Source: JANRKF01 sp964518725
GTDB taxonomy: Bacteria; Pseudomonadota; Alphaproteobacteria; Rickettsiales; SXRF01
Direction: 5' to 3'
NCBI GenBank assembly: GCA_964518725.1
Contig: CAZFKP010000042.1
Span: 1-8,857, forward strand
Length of the DNA: 8,857 nucleotides
The notes beneath the pieces are model-generated. The model saw only the letters and a program-made list of their open reading frames with translations. It was not told where the DNA came from and ran no database searches. Positions within the stretch are counted from its first letter, which is position 1; every line of letters begins with the position of its first letter. Below, one piece after another: positions 1 through 7,393 of the stretch. The position numbers were made by a program, and so were the translations under genes.

Positions 1-374
1 CGGCAGACCTCGAACAGTTTCAGCGTCTGCGCCTCGATCCCCTTCGCACCGTCGAGCACCATCACCGCGCTGTCCACCGCCGTGAGCGTGCGGTACGTGT
101 CTTCCGAGAAATCTTTGTGGCCAGGCGTATCCAGTAGGTTCACCGTCTTGCCACCATATTCAAAGGTCATCACCGACGCCGTCACCGAGATACCGCGCTG
201 TTGCTCAATGGCCATCCAGTCGCTGGTCGCCGATTTACCGCCTTTCTTTGCTTTTACTGCTCCCGCCAAATGAATCGCGCCACCGAACAGGAGCAGTTTT
301 TCGGTCAACGTCGTCTTACCGGCGTCAGGGTGGGAAATAATGGCAAATGTACGACGGGTGAGGTGGGGAAGCAT
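1..374 (-). CDS. prfC: Peptide chain release factor 3 (RF3), N-terminal part, cut by window edge
   Basis: RF3 is the translational GTPase that removes class I release factors (RF1/RF2) from the ribosome after termination. Only the first 124 residues of a protein usually about 530 long are visible, all within the GTPase domain. The P-loop HPDAGKTT lies at residues 15-22, the switch I region RGISVT at 60-65 and the G3 motif DTPGH at 82-86. The stretches DFSEDTYRTLTAVD (88-101) and SDWMAIEQQRGIS (51-63) are typical of RF3 and separate it from EF-G and from EF-Tu. The ATG at 374 is the only reasonable start: an in-frame TAG lies four codons upstream and the P-loop is the usual distance away. The ribosome binding site is weak (GGAA about 12 bases upstream). 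The gene starts nine bases after the stop of the GGDEF gene, so the two are probably cotranscribed and possibly translationally coupled. Confidence 0.95.
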   Translation of the reverse strand, partial: MLPHLTRRTFAIISHPDAGKTTLTEKLLLFGGAIHLAGAVKAKKGGKSATSDWMAIEQQRGISVTASVMTFEYGGKTVNLLDTPGHKDFSEDTYRTLTAVDSAVMVLDGAKGIEAQTLKLFEVC

Positions 375-383
375 CAGGAGTGA

Positions 384-1916
384 CTATTCCAGCCCTCGTT
401 TTGAAGAACGGCGTTCAACGGGAATAATATTCATATCAGGATTACTGGCGCCCCCGGGACTTCCTGCTCTTGATATACTATCTGGTAACTCCACCGTAGC
501 TGGAGCGGGTGCACGAGTGGGCTCCGGGGGAGCCAGCCAGGTTTGAACTAGATCTTCGTCTACTTCGGGAGGGTTGTAATTTGGATTGCGGAGGAAAATT
601 GGCTCGGGGGACAAACCATTACGAAAATAATTATCTTTCTTGAACTGACGTTTAAATTCGTACATTTCATCCGTGGCGGCGGTCAACACCGCACTAATAT
701 CTCTATCGACATAGACCCTCCCGGACTGATCCGGAACCAGCACACTATCCAGTTGATAACAACCATACGACATGGAGACGCCAGCCACCCCGTTATATCG
801 CATTGACGGAACGTCGCCCGCAAATTGAAACCGTCGGGGCGCAAGCATTTTTTCGTTAATCCACTGTAAATGCCACGCCGCCGCCGCCTTGGGGCACGGC
901 AAGATGAAACAGAACTCATCGCCGGCTGACTTAAGGCGCGCAATGGGAAGGATTGCTTCCAGTTCAGCATCCGTTAACCTAAGCACCATTTCCCGCCGCC
1001 TGTCATTGTCTGCCGGCGTTAGTGAGCTAACCAGGCTGCGCGACAGCATGCCGCCGTGATATTTTTTTCCCTCCGCAGTAGTAAATCCGGGCGGGATGTA
1101 AAACTCTCCAATACAAAGATCTGCAGCTTCGCGAAGCCTTCTTGCAATTCTTGGCAGGATTTTATCGGTGTTTTCATGCGAGAAGTGGGAATTGAATTGC
1201 TTAAATCCGTTCAGGTCACACACCGCCACGGTGCAAGGTATTACCCGCTCATCTGATTGACGAAGCTGACTCCTTCTGTTGATGATGTCCTCCAGACTTT
1301 CCACCAGACTATGGTTCGACAGAAGGTCGGTAAGCGGATCGCGCACATAAAGTTTGTGAAGAATATTTTCGCAGACCTGAGCCATCGCGTAGCTACGATC
1401 TTCGGGATGAATCCTGTATCCAACAATACGCTCAATGCGGTCAAAGATTTGCCGGTAATGTTCCGTCATTTCATCCTCAGGAATGGCTACATGCTGGAAG
1501 GATCTATCTCCATTTTGGCGGATCGCTTTTTGCTCCGATAGCATCTCGTCCAGTAGAGCTTTTAGCGTCTCTATGTCATTTTGTTTTTTATCCAATTTAC
1601 CCTTCACCCACTGAAGGGCTGCCTTAAAATCCCTGACCAGCGCGGCGCGATCACCGACGGGTACATCATCCCCAGCCGCAAGCGTTTCCAATTCCGGTAA
1701 GGCATCCGGATTAAGTTTCAATAGCGACAATACGGCTTCTACCTTGGAAAAGACTAGATTAGCCTTATTTGCCGAAAAACCGGATGATAGAGCACCTCCA
1801 ACCGAAGCATCGGGAAGCATTACCTCCAGTTGATGGTCGCTACCCGCCGCACCGAGAGGTGACCCTTTTCTTGAGGCTAGAGAGGCTAGAGAGTTAGGCT
1901 TCGATTCAGTTGTCAT
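384..1916 (-). CDS. Cytoplasmic protein with a divergent GGDEF (diguanylate cyclase-like) domain
   Basis: A 510-residue protein with no signal peptide or membrane segment. Residues 1-50 are Ser/Ala-rich and of low complexity. Residues 55-180 are mostly helical, with a likely coiled coil near 95-130, and match no domain I recognise. Residues about 190-430 resemble a GGDEF domain, which makes cyclic di-GMP from two GTP: DPLTDL (193-198), DLNGFKQFN (234-242), SAGDEF (330-335), VSMSYG (380-385) and a closing helix ATDEMYEFKRQFK (414-426). It departs from the norm: AGDEF replaces GGDEF, SHENTD replaces GHxxGD, the Asp after the FKxxN asparagine is Ser, about 50 residues are inserted before the signature (265-328), and there is no RxxD inhibitory site at its usual place. 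The tail from 437 is Pro-rich and probably disordered. Activity is therefore uncertain; it could be an active cyclase or a GTP or c-di-GMP sensor. I chose the ATG at 1916 because a promoter fits just upstream; an in-frame TTG at 1952 would add 12 residues. Confidence 0.8.
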   Translation of the reverse strand: MTTESKPNSLASLASRKGSPLGAAGSDHQLEVMLPDASVGGALSSGFSANKANLVFSKVEAVLSLLKLNPDALPELETLAAGDDVPVGDRAALVRDFKAALQWVKGKLDKKQNDIETLKALLDEMLSEQKAIRQNGDRSFQHVAIPEDEMTEHYRQIFDRIERIVGYRIHPEDRSYAMAQVCENILHKLYVRDPLTDLLSNHSLVESLEDIINRRSQLRQSDERVIPCTVAVCDLNGFKQFNSHFSHENTDKILPRIARRLREAADLCIGEFYIPPGFTTAEGKKYHGGMLSRSLVSSLTPADNDRRREMVLRLTDAELEAILPIARLKSAGDEFCFILPCPKAAAAWHLQWINEKMLAPRRFQFAGDVPSMRYNGVAGVSMSYGCYQLDSVLVPDQSGRVYVDRDISAVLTAATDEMYEFKRQFKKDNYFRNGLSPEPIFLRNPNYNPPEVDEDLVQTWLAPPEPTRAPAPATVELPDSISRAGSPGGASNPDMNIIPVERRSSKRGLE

Positions 1917-1923
1917 GGTCAGC

Positions 1924-1952
1924 AGTGTAGCATTTTTTCGGTTTGGGAGCAA
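1924..1952 (-). promoter_or_regulatory. Candidate promoter of the GGDEF gene, implying a leaderless mRNA
   Basis: On the minus strand, TTGCTC (1952-1947) and TACACT (1929-1924) are separated by exactly 17 bases. The region just upstream (1953-1975) is very AT-rich, like an UP element. Seven bases separate the -10 box from the ATG at 1916, which puts the expected transcription start at or next to the first base of the start codon. No Shine-Dalgarno sequence is visible, which fits leaderless translation. Each box is only a partial match to consensus, so this is an inference from spacing and position. Confidence 0.45.
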
Positions 1953-1974
1953 AGAAATTAACTAATTTTTTACT

Positions 1975-2430
1975 TTAAGCAATCGTTTTTTGTTGCCAAC
2001 TGCCGGTTGTGGTCTGCTGATGATAAACCAATGATATTGCTTGTTCTTTATATATTTTCCAGCGGGCACGCGCCGAGGCACGCTGTTCCTCATGACCACC
2101 ATCGAACAAATCGATCACGCGATCATAGGGCACAACATCGGAAACCAGCGCGCCGTTGGTGATGCAGAGGATTTCTTTTTCACCTGCCTGCGCGGGCATC
2201 TCCGCCGTCAGAAAGATCGGGTGGCGCGCCGGTTCACCATCATGCGCCGTACCGTGTGGAAGGAAACTTCCGGGGTCATAAGTCCAGAGCAATTCGCTCA
2301 ATTTCTCAACCCGTGCCTCGTCGGCCAGCACGATGGTGCGGTATCCGCCTTCATAGGATTTTTCGAGCAGCTTCGGCAGCGCCCGCTCCAGCGGGCTGGA
2401 GGTCAGGTGGTAGAAATGAACCGCCACCAC
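1975..2430 (-). CDS. holC: DNA polymerase III subunit chi
   Basis: The chi subunit belongs to the clamp-loader side of the replicative polymerase and, in characterised species, links the psi subunit to single-stranded DNA-binding protein. The 151-residue length matches the family (E. coli 147). Family landmarks are the opening HFYHLTSSPLERALPKLLEK (5-24), LLWTYDPGSFLPHG (47-60), the DRVIDLFDG strand (103-111) and the helix ARARWKIYKE (120-129). The arrangement closely resembles alphaproteobacterial HolC. The start is GTG at 2430, whose first base is the last base of the pepA TAG stop, with GAGGG six bases upstream; the next codon is also GTG and could serve instead. The reading frame continues upstream into pepA, but those residues are only pepA read in another frame. 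The overlap implies translational coupling to pepA. A 58-base gap containing a promoter separates it from the next gene. Confidence 0.93.
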   Translation of the reverse strand: MVAVHFYHLTSSPLERALPKLLEKSYEGGYRTIVLADEARVEKLSELLWTYDPGSFLPHGTAHDGEPARHPIFLTAEMPAQAGEKEILCITNGALVSDVVPYDRVIDLFDGGHEEQRASARARWKIYKEQAISLVYHQQTTTGSWQQKTIA

Positions 2431-3914
2431 TATTTGCCCTCGTAATAATCCGCCACCAGCTGGTTGAGCAGCCGGACACCGTAAGCCGTCGCACCTTTCG
2501 GGCAGATATCGGAATCTTTCTTGCTCCATGCCGTACCCGCAATGTCCAGATGCGCCCATGGGGTGTCGTTGACAAAACGCTGTAGGAACTGCGCGGCGGT
2601 AATGGAGCCGGCTTCACGTTCCTTGCCGATATTCTGCATATCAGCAATGTCAGAGTTGATCTGCTTATCATAGACATCCGCGAGCGGCAGTCGCCACACT
2701 TCTTCGCCGACAGCATCACCAGCCTTGGCTATGTGCTCGGCCAGCTTGTCGTTATTGGAAAACAACCCCGCCCGCGACGTGCCGAGCGCCACGATGATGG
2801 CGCCGGTGAGTGTCGCGAGATCAACGATGAATTTCGGCTTGAAATGCTTCTGTGTGTACCACAATACGTCCGCAAGCACGAGGCGACCTTCGGCGTCGGT
2901 GTTCAGCACTTCGATGGTCTGGCCGGAATAGCTCGTCACCACATCGCCCGGGCGCTGGGCATTGCCGCCCGGCATGTTTTCAACGAGGCCAACCAGCCCC
3001 ACCGCGTTTACCTTTGCCTTGCGGCCAGCAAGCGCCTTCATCAGGCCGATCACCGTCCCGGCGCCGCCCATATCCCATTTCATTTCTTCCATGCCGCCTG
3101 CCGGTTTGATGGAAATGCCGCCCGTGTCAAACGTTACGCCCTTGCCGACGAAGGCAACCGGCTGGGCTTTACTGCCCTTGCCAAGGCCATTCCATTTCAT
3201 CACCACCATTTTGGATTCATTGGCCGACCCCTGCCCGACACCGAGCAGCGCACCGAAACCAAGCTTGTACATTTCCGGCTCACCCAGAACCTCCACCTCA
3301 ACACCGAGCTTTTCCAGTTCCTGGCAACGTTCAGCAAGCGTTTCCGGGTAAATAATATTGGCGGGTTCGCTCACCACATCGCGGGTGAAAAACACACCCT
3401 CAGCCAACGGCTTCAAGGTGTTGTAGGATTTCTCCGCCAGCTTGGCATTGGGCGCCGTGAAGTTAAGCGCCGCCAATGTCGGTTTCTCGTCGGCGGTTTT
3501 TTTGGTGAAATATTTGTCGAACCGGTAGCTGCGAAGCAGCGCGCCATGGGCAATGCGACCGGCATCGCCGGATTCCACCCACACCACCGCATCCTTGACG
3601 CCGGCATGGTTGGCAAAGGATACGATCGACCCGCCAATGTTTTCAAGCGTGGTCGGGGTGAGTTTTTTCATGTCACCCGTCCCGATGATCAGCACCCGCT
3701 CCACCTTGCTGCTCGTGGGCATCATCACCGAGATATTCTGCCCGCGCTTGCCGGAAAATTTTGCGGTGGCAACAGCCTTGGCCACCGCCCCGCCCGATTG
3801 CTTGTTAAGCTGCTGGCCGTGCACCGAGAGCTTTTTATCCGTACCGACAAGCAGGACGACCGCCCCGGCTTTTGCGTTCTTCGCAGCCGCATTTTCGACA
3901 AACCCGATCTTCAT
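2430..3914 (-). CDS. pepA: Leucyl aminopeptidase (M17 family, cytosol aminopeptidase)
   Basis: A two-metal cytoplasmic exopeptidase that removes N-terminal residues from peptides; in E. coli the hexamer also binds DNA and acts in Xer recombination and transcriptional control. The 494 residues compare with 503 in E. coli. The family signature NTDAEGRL is at 338-345. The metal ligands and catalytic residues are all present, each 12 residues lower than the E. coli numbering as I recall it: K258, D263, D281, D340 and E342 as ligands, K270 and R344 as catalytic residues. The N-terminal domain (1-160) is more divergent, as usual. The start is the ATG at 3914, preceded by AAGGAA seven bases away; an upstream extension to 3983 would run into lptF and has no such site. 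It is the first gene of the leftward group, overlaps holC, and diverges from lptF. Confidence 0.97.
   Translation of the reverse strand: MKIGFVENAAAKNAKAGAVVLLVGTDKKLSVHGQQLNKQSGGAVAKAVATAKFSGKRGQNISVMMPTSSKVERVLIIGTGDMKKLTPTTLENIGGSIVSFANHAGVKDAVVWVESGDAGRIAHGALLRSYRFDKYFTKKTADEKPTLAALNFTAPNAKLAEKSYNTLKPLAEGVFFTRDVVSEPANIIYPETLAERCQELEKLGVEVEVLGEPEMYKLGFGALLGVGQGSANESKMVVMKWNGLGKGSKAQPVAFVGKGVTFDTGGISIKPAGGMEEMKWDMGGAGTVIGLMKALAGRKAKVNAVGLVGLVENMPGGNAQRPGDVVTSYSGQTIEVLNTDAEGRLVLADVLWYTQKHFKPKFIVDLATLTGAIIVALGTSRAGLFSNNDKLAEHIAKAGDAVGEEVWRLPLADVYDKQINSDIADMQNIGKEREAGSITAAQFLQRFVNDTPWAHLDIAGTAWSKKDSDICPKGATAYGVRLLNQLVADYYEGK
2437..2441 (-). promoter_or_regulatory. Ribosome binding site of holC inside pepA
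   Basis: GAGGG on the minus strand, formed by the last codons of pepA, sits six bases before the GTG at 2430 and nine before the GTG at 2427. It decides the holC start in favour of the overlapping GTG pair over any codon further upstream. Confidence 0.6.
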
Positions 3915-3955
3915 TCGCACTTTCCTTCCCAATGTTTTATCGCTACAACTGGCGC
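3915..3955. promoter_or_regulatory. Short divergent control region between pepA and lptF
   Basis: Only 41 bases separate the two starts, so promoters for both directions must overlap here or lie inside the opposite gene. For lptF, TACAAC (3944-3949) lies six bases before its ATG, with a poor -35 match (TTTCCT, 3921-3926) 17 bases upstream; that -35 overlaps the pepA ribosome binding site (AAGGAA, 3927-3922 on the minus strand). This would make the lptF message leaderless. For pepA, GATAAA at about 3942-3937 on the minus strand is a possible -10 without a convincing -35. The boxes are weak; the divergent layout itself is certain. Confidence 0.35.
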
Positions 3956-5050
3956 ATGAAGCTCTACAGCCACTATATCGCAAAGCAGCTCGTTCACGCG
4001 ACCTTATTGATCACGGTAAGCCTTACCAGTATCGTCTGGCTGTTGCAAGCGCTGCGCTTTATTGATTTCATCGTCAACCAGGGCGTATCGATCATGCTGT
4101 TTCTCAAGCTAACCACGCTCCTGATTCCGCTCCTGGTGCTGACGATTTTGCCCCCGGCATTTTTCTGCGCGATCCTGTTCACCTACAGCAAACTCAAGGG
4201 CGATTCGGAACTGGTGGTGATGCAGGCGATGGGACTCGACAAATGGAACCTGACGATCCCAGCATTGCGGGTAGGGTTCTGGCTCACGATCATTGCCTAT
4301 GGCATGGCGCTTTATATCCAGCCGATCAGCATGAGTGCCTTTCGTGAAATGCAGGTTTTCCTGCGAAATAACTACGTGTCGATCCTGCTGCAAGAGGGCG
4401 TGTTTTCAAGCCCGGTGGACGGGCTGACCGTGTTTATCCGCGAACGGCATGACGACGGCACACTCAAGGGCATTCTGGTGCATGACAGTCGCAAAGAAGG
4501 CAGCGCCATCACCATGATGGCCGATCAGGGCATGCTGGTGCAGACACCCTCCGGCCCGCGCTTCCTGCTCGAACATGGCAACCGGCAGGAAATGAAAAAA
4601 GGCAAGTTGTCACTACTGAATTACGACAGCTACACGCTCGACATCAGTCTTTACACCGACGACTCCAGAAACGCCTCAAAGGATGTGCAGGAGATGTTCC
4701 TTCCGGAACTATTAAGACGCGATGGCAGCCTGTCGGAGTTTGAATATGGCAAGCGCATCGCGGAGGCCAACCAGCGCATCCTCTGGCCAGCCTATATCCC
4801 AAGCCTCACCCTGATCGCCATGGCCTTCATTATCTCCGGCCAGTTCAGCCGCCGCAGCGGATGGAAGCGGGTGACCGCTGCCGCCGTCACCGGAGCGCTG
4901 ATGCTGCTGATTTTTGCCACCCTTAAAGGCTTTGTTGTCAAGCGCCCCGAATGGTCGCCGCTACTGTATCTGTGGTGGGGCCTTCCGACCATTGCATCGC
5001 TGGTCATCCTGCTCAAAGACCGCTCGGGGAAAGCGGAGGCGATCGCATGA
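3956..5050 (+). CDS. lptF: LPS export ABC transporter permease LptF
   Basis: LptF pairs with LptG and two LptB ATPases to pull lipopolysaccharide out of the inner membrane and pass it to LptC and the periplasmic bridge. The 364 residues match E. coli (366). Membrane segments fall near 12-34, 48-76, 102-122, 277-296, 305-325 and 335-353. Between the third and fourth lies a periplasmic beta-jellyroll domain (about 125-265). The cytoplasmic coupling-helix stretch LKGDSELVVMQAMGLDKW (80-97) corresponds to the segment of E. coli LptF that contacts LptB. The start MKLYSHYIAKQL at 3956 aligns best with the family, although no Shine-Dalgarno is visible; an ATG at 3932 would add eight residues. The stop overlaps the lptG start as ATGA, and pepA diverges upstream. 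Confidence 0.93.
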   Translation: MKLYSHYIAKQLVHATLLITVSLTSIVWLLQALRFIDFIVNQGVSIMLFLKLTTLLIPLLVLTILPPAFFCAILFTYSKLKGDSELVVMQAMGLDKWNLTIPALRVGFWLTIIAYGMALYIQPISMSAFREMQVFLRNNYVSILLQEGVFSSPVDGLTVFIRERHDDGTLKGILVHDSRKEGSAITMMADQGMLVQTPSGPRFLLEHGNRQEMKKGKLSLLNYDSYTLDISLYTDDSRNASKDVQEMFLPELLRRDGSLSEFEYGKRIAEANQRILWPAYIPSLTLIAMAFIISGQFSRRSGWKRVTAAAVTGALMLLIFATLKGFVVKRPEWSPLLYLWWGLPTIASLVILLKDRSGKAEAIA

Positions 5051-6153
5051 AACTTCCCGTCACCCTGTCGCGTTACATCGCCAAGCATTTCCTACTTGCC
5101 ATCATCATCACCCTACTGTGCCTGGCAACCATTACCTCTCTGATTGACTTACTCGAACTGACCCGCCGCTCCGCCAAATACCAGGCACCGTTTTACGTTG
5201 TCATGCAATTAGTGGCGCTTAAAATACCCTACATGTCCGAGAAACTCGTTCCCTACGCCGTGCTCATCGGCAGCATGGCCGCCCTTACCCGGCTGACCCG
5301 CACCCACGAGCTGGTTGTCGCCCGCGCCGCCGGGGTTTCGGTATGGCAATTCCTGTTCCCGGCCATCGGCGTTGTCTTTGCGCTCGGCGTGCTGATGAGC
5401 ACCGTGTTTAATCCACTTTCTTCCGCGATGTTCCTGCGGTTTGAACAAATTGAAGCACGTTACTTTACATCCCGCGGCAGCCTGCTCGTGATTTCGTCCT
5501 CCGGTCTATGGATGCGTCAGATGGAAGAAAATCCCGACAACGGCATCAGCGAACACATCATCAATGCCGCACGCGTCTCGCCGCATGAGATGACATTCTC
5601 CAACCTGATTATTTTCAGCTTCGACAAGAACAAGGATTTTGCTGAGCGGCTGGATGCAAAACAAGCCGTGTTGCACCCCGGGCGGCTGGAGCTTTCAAGC
5701 GTCATCCGCTCTAAACCCGGCACGCCGCCGGAAATTATTGAGCACGTCACCCTGCCAACAACGCTCACCATGGAGTATATTCAGGATAGCTTCGCCTCGC
5801 CGGAAACCATGTCGTTCTGGCGTTTGCCAGGATTTATTTCCATGCTGGAAGATGCAGGGTTCTCTGCCATGCGCCATCGCCTCTACTATCAAAGCCTGCT
5901 GGCCAACCCGCTGCTGCTGGCCGGCATGGTGTGGGTTGCCGCCGTCTTTTCCCTGCGATTGCCGCGCCGGGGCAAAATCGGCCTGCTGGTCACCAGCGGG
6001 CTGATCGTCGGGTTCATGCTCTATTTCTTCACCGATCTCGTCCATGCGCTGGGAGCCGCCGGAACATTGCCGATCGCGCTGGCCGCCTGGGCGCCGGCAC
6101 TGGTCATGTGCATGATCGGCGCCGTGCTGCTGCTGCATATTGAGGATGGCTAA
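5047..6153 (+). CDS. lptG: LPS export ABC transporter permease LptG
   Basis: The partner permease of LptF in the LptB2FG complex. It has 368 residues (about 360 in E. coli) and the same six-segment plan: hydrophobic stretches near 14-36, 62-82, 101-122, 286-303, 309-330 and 340-364, with a periplasmic jellyroll at about 130-270. The coupling-helix region LTRLTRTHELVVARAAGVSV (80-99) matches the family pattern, with a conserved acidic residue (E88) in the middle. The ATG at 5047 is supported by GGAGG (5035-5039) seven bases upstream and by the four-base ATGA overlap with lptF, which indicates translational coupling. A reading frame extending upstream into lptF is not real coding. An acyltransferase gene starts one base after its stop. 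Confidence 0.93.
   Translation: MKLPVTLSRYIAKHFLLAIIITLLCLATITSLIDLLELTRRSAKYQAPFYVVMQLVALKIPYMSEKLVPYAVLIGSMAALTRLTRTHELVVARAAGVSVWQFLFPAIGVVFALGVLMSTVFNPLSSAMFLRFEQIEARYFTSRGSLLVISSSGLWMRQMEENPDNGISEHIINAARVSPHEMTFSNLIIFSFDKNKDFAERLDAKQAVLHPGRLELSSVIRSKPGTPPEIIEHVTLPTTLTMEYIQDSFASPETMSFWRLPGFISMLEDAGFSAMRHRLYYQSLLANPLLLAGMVWVAAVFSLRLPRRGKIGLLVTSGLIVGFMLYFFTDLVHALGAAGTLPIALAAWAPALVMCMIGAVLLLHIEDG
6142..6145 (+). promoter_or_regulatory. Ribosome binding site of acyltransferase copy 1
   Basis: GAGG within the final codons of lptG, nine bases before the ATG at 6155. It favours that start over the ATG at 6146 and the TTG at 6140. Confidence 0.5.
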
Positions 6154-6154
6154 C

Positions 6155-7384
6155 ATGTCGCCACATCCACTACCGCATTTACCACACCTCACTGGTGTAC
6201 GTGCTGTGGCCGCCTATCTCGTTCTTTTTGGCCACTTCATGGATGCACGCTTTGTCTATGCCGGGGTGTCGTTGGTGCATGAATTTGCATCTGTCTTTGC
6301 CTGTTTCGGAATGACGGTTTTTTTTGTCTTGAGCGGTTTTGTCATTACCTATTCGTACGGCTCCCTATTTCAAAGCCAACCATGGCCAAGAGCCGTCTGG
6401 GGATTTTTTGTCGCCCGTTTTGCACGGCTTTATCCGCTTTATCTTTTCTCCATGCTAGCGCAAATCTATTGGGTGGCTCCTGCAATGTATCATGCATCAG
6501 GCATGGAGCGTATCAGCTTCGCCACCCTCACTCAATCTTGGTGGAATGTGCAGCACATCACCTTTGCCAATGCTTGGTCTATCAGCACGGAGTGCTTTTT
6601 CTATCTCGCCTTCGCTTTGTTTATGGGCTACCGGATTTTCCGCCGCCCAAAGCCACCACACACATTCGAGCAGATACGCCGTGCCGTCTGGCTGTTTAGC
6701 GTCGCATTTTTACTGTTGCTGGCGATTTGTTTCAGCCAGCGCGAGGCCATCACCCAAGCACTCACGCCCCTAGTCAGCCACCCCAGCAACCGGCTGGTGT
6801 GGGGTTGGTTTTATTATTTCTTCCCGCTGACACGCATTGGCGAATTCATTCTGGGCGCACTTGCTGCCACGCTTTACATGCGCGCTGCCGTCATTCCCAT
6901 CAGCCAAGCGGAAACACAAAGAAGCCGCCGATTATGCCTGCTTAGTCTGGCGGGCATCTTCGGCATGGGCGTTTATTATTCTACGCATCTTGGATATGAT
7001 AATTTTTTGTTTTTTCTTGCCAATAATTTTGGCATAGCACCGTTTCTGGCGTATCTTTTTTATGCTACTAGCCGAAACCCTAACTTCCTCACACGCTGGT
7101 GGAGCAGCCGTCTCATGCAGACAGGTGGCGACATCAGTTATTCACTTTATATGATGCAGTTTGTGATTTTTTATTCCTTCCTCATTGACCTTTTTCCCAA
7201 GCCTGCCGGCTTTGAAGTCACTACCAGCGAATGGATTGGCGTTACTCTCAGTGTGTTTGTTTATATGGGCATCGTCACATTGGTAGCGCTATGCACCTAT
7301 CGCTTTGTGGAAGTTCCTTCCCGCCGAATTCTGCGCAAATTGAGCCGTAAAATTCTTGCGCCCATGCCGCAAACCGCATATTAG
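6155..7384 (+). CDS. Membrane acyltransferase, family 3 (OafA/YrhL type), copy 1
   Basis: Family-3 acyltransferases move acetyl or other acyl groups from the cytoplasmic side onto sugars or lipids such as O-antigen, exopolysaccharide or peptidoglycan. This 409-residue protein has about ten hydrophobic segments and no C-terminal SGNH domain. Family marks are LTGVRAVAAYLVLFGH (12-27), with Arg16 and the presumed catalytic His27, FFVLSGFVITYSY (56-68), ARFARLYPLY (87-96), WSISTECFFY (141-150), RIGEFILGA (227-235) and YRFVEVP (382-388). The ATG at 6155 has GAGG (6142-6145) nine bases upstream; an ATG at 6146 would abut that site. The gene begins one base after the lptG TAA, so it probably belongs to the lptFG operon and acts on lipopolysaccharide or another envelope glycan. 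The substrate cannot be told from sequence. It is paralogous to the acyltransferase at 7524-8696. Confidence 0.88.
   Translation: MSPHPLPHLPHLTGVRAVAAYLVLFGHFMDARFVYAGVSLVHEFASVFACFGMTVFFVLSGFVITYSYGSLFQSQPWPRAVWGFFVARFARLYPLYLFSMLAQIYWVAPAMYHASGMERISFATLTQSWWNVQHITFANAWSISTECFFYLAFALFMGYRIFRRPKPPHTFEQIRRAVWLFSVAFLLLLAICFSQREAITQALTPLVSHPSNRLVWGWFYYFFPLTRIGEFILGALAATLYMRAAVIPISQAETQRSRRLCLLSLAGIFGMGVYYSTHLGYDNFLFFLANNFGIAPFLAYLFYATSRNPNFLTRWWSSRLMQTGGDISYSLYMMQFVIFYSFLIDLFPKPAGFEVTTSEWIGVTLSVFVYMGIVTLVALCTYRFVEVPSRRILRKLSRKILAPMPQTAY
7356..7384 (+). promoter_or_regulatory. Candidate promoter of tRNA-Gly, overlapping the end of acyltransferase copy 1
   Basis: TTGCGC (7356-7361) and TATTAG (7379-7384) are spaced by 17 bases. 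The last three bases of the -10 box are the TAG stop of the acyltransferase. Transcription would begin about three bases before the mature tRNA 5' end at 7394. The spacing and position are good; the -35 matches only TTG. Confidence 0.45.
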
Positions 7385-7393
7385 AGAGTCCAT

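Noticed and set aside
1917..1952. Upstream TTG start of the GGDEF gene at 1952, adding 12 residues
   Set aside because: There is no ribosome binding site, and the TTG itself forms part of the likely -35 box.
1955..1968. Inverted repeat AAATTA/TAATTT between holC and the GGDEF gene as a terminator
   Set aside because: The stem contains only A-T pairs with a two-base gap, too weak for intrinsic termination. The stretch fits better as an AT-rich element upstream of the promoter.
1975..2559. Longer HolC frame starting at 2559
   Set aside because: The first 40 or so residues are pepA read out of frame; the family start and the ribosome binding site both point to the GTG at 2430.
2733..3959. A 408-codon open frame on the plus strand opposite pepA
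   Set aside because: pepA on the other strand has every catalytic residue and a good ribosome binding site. The antisense translation is rich in His, Arg and Pro, has no recognisable domain, and is a by-product of pepA codon use.
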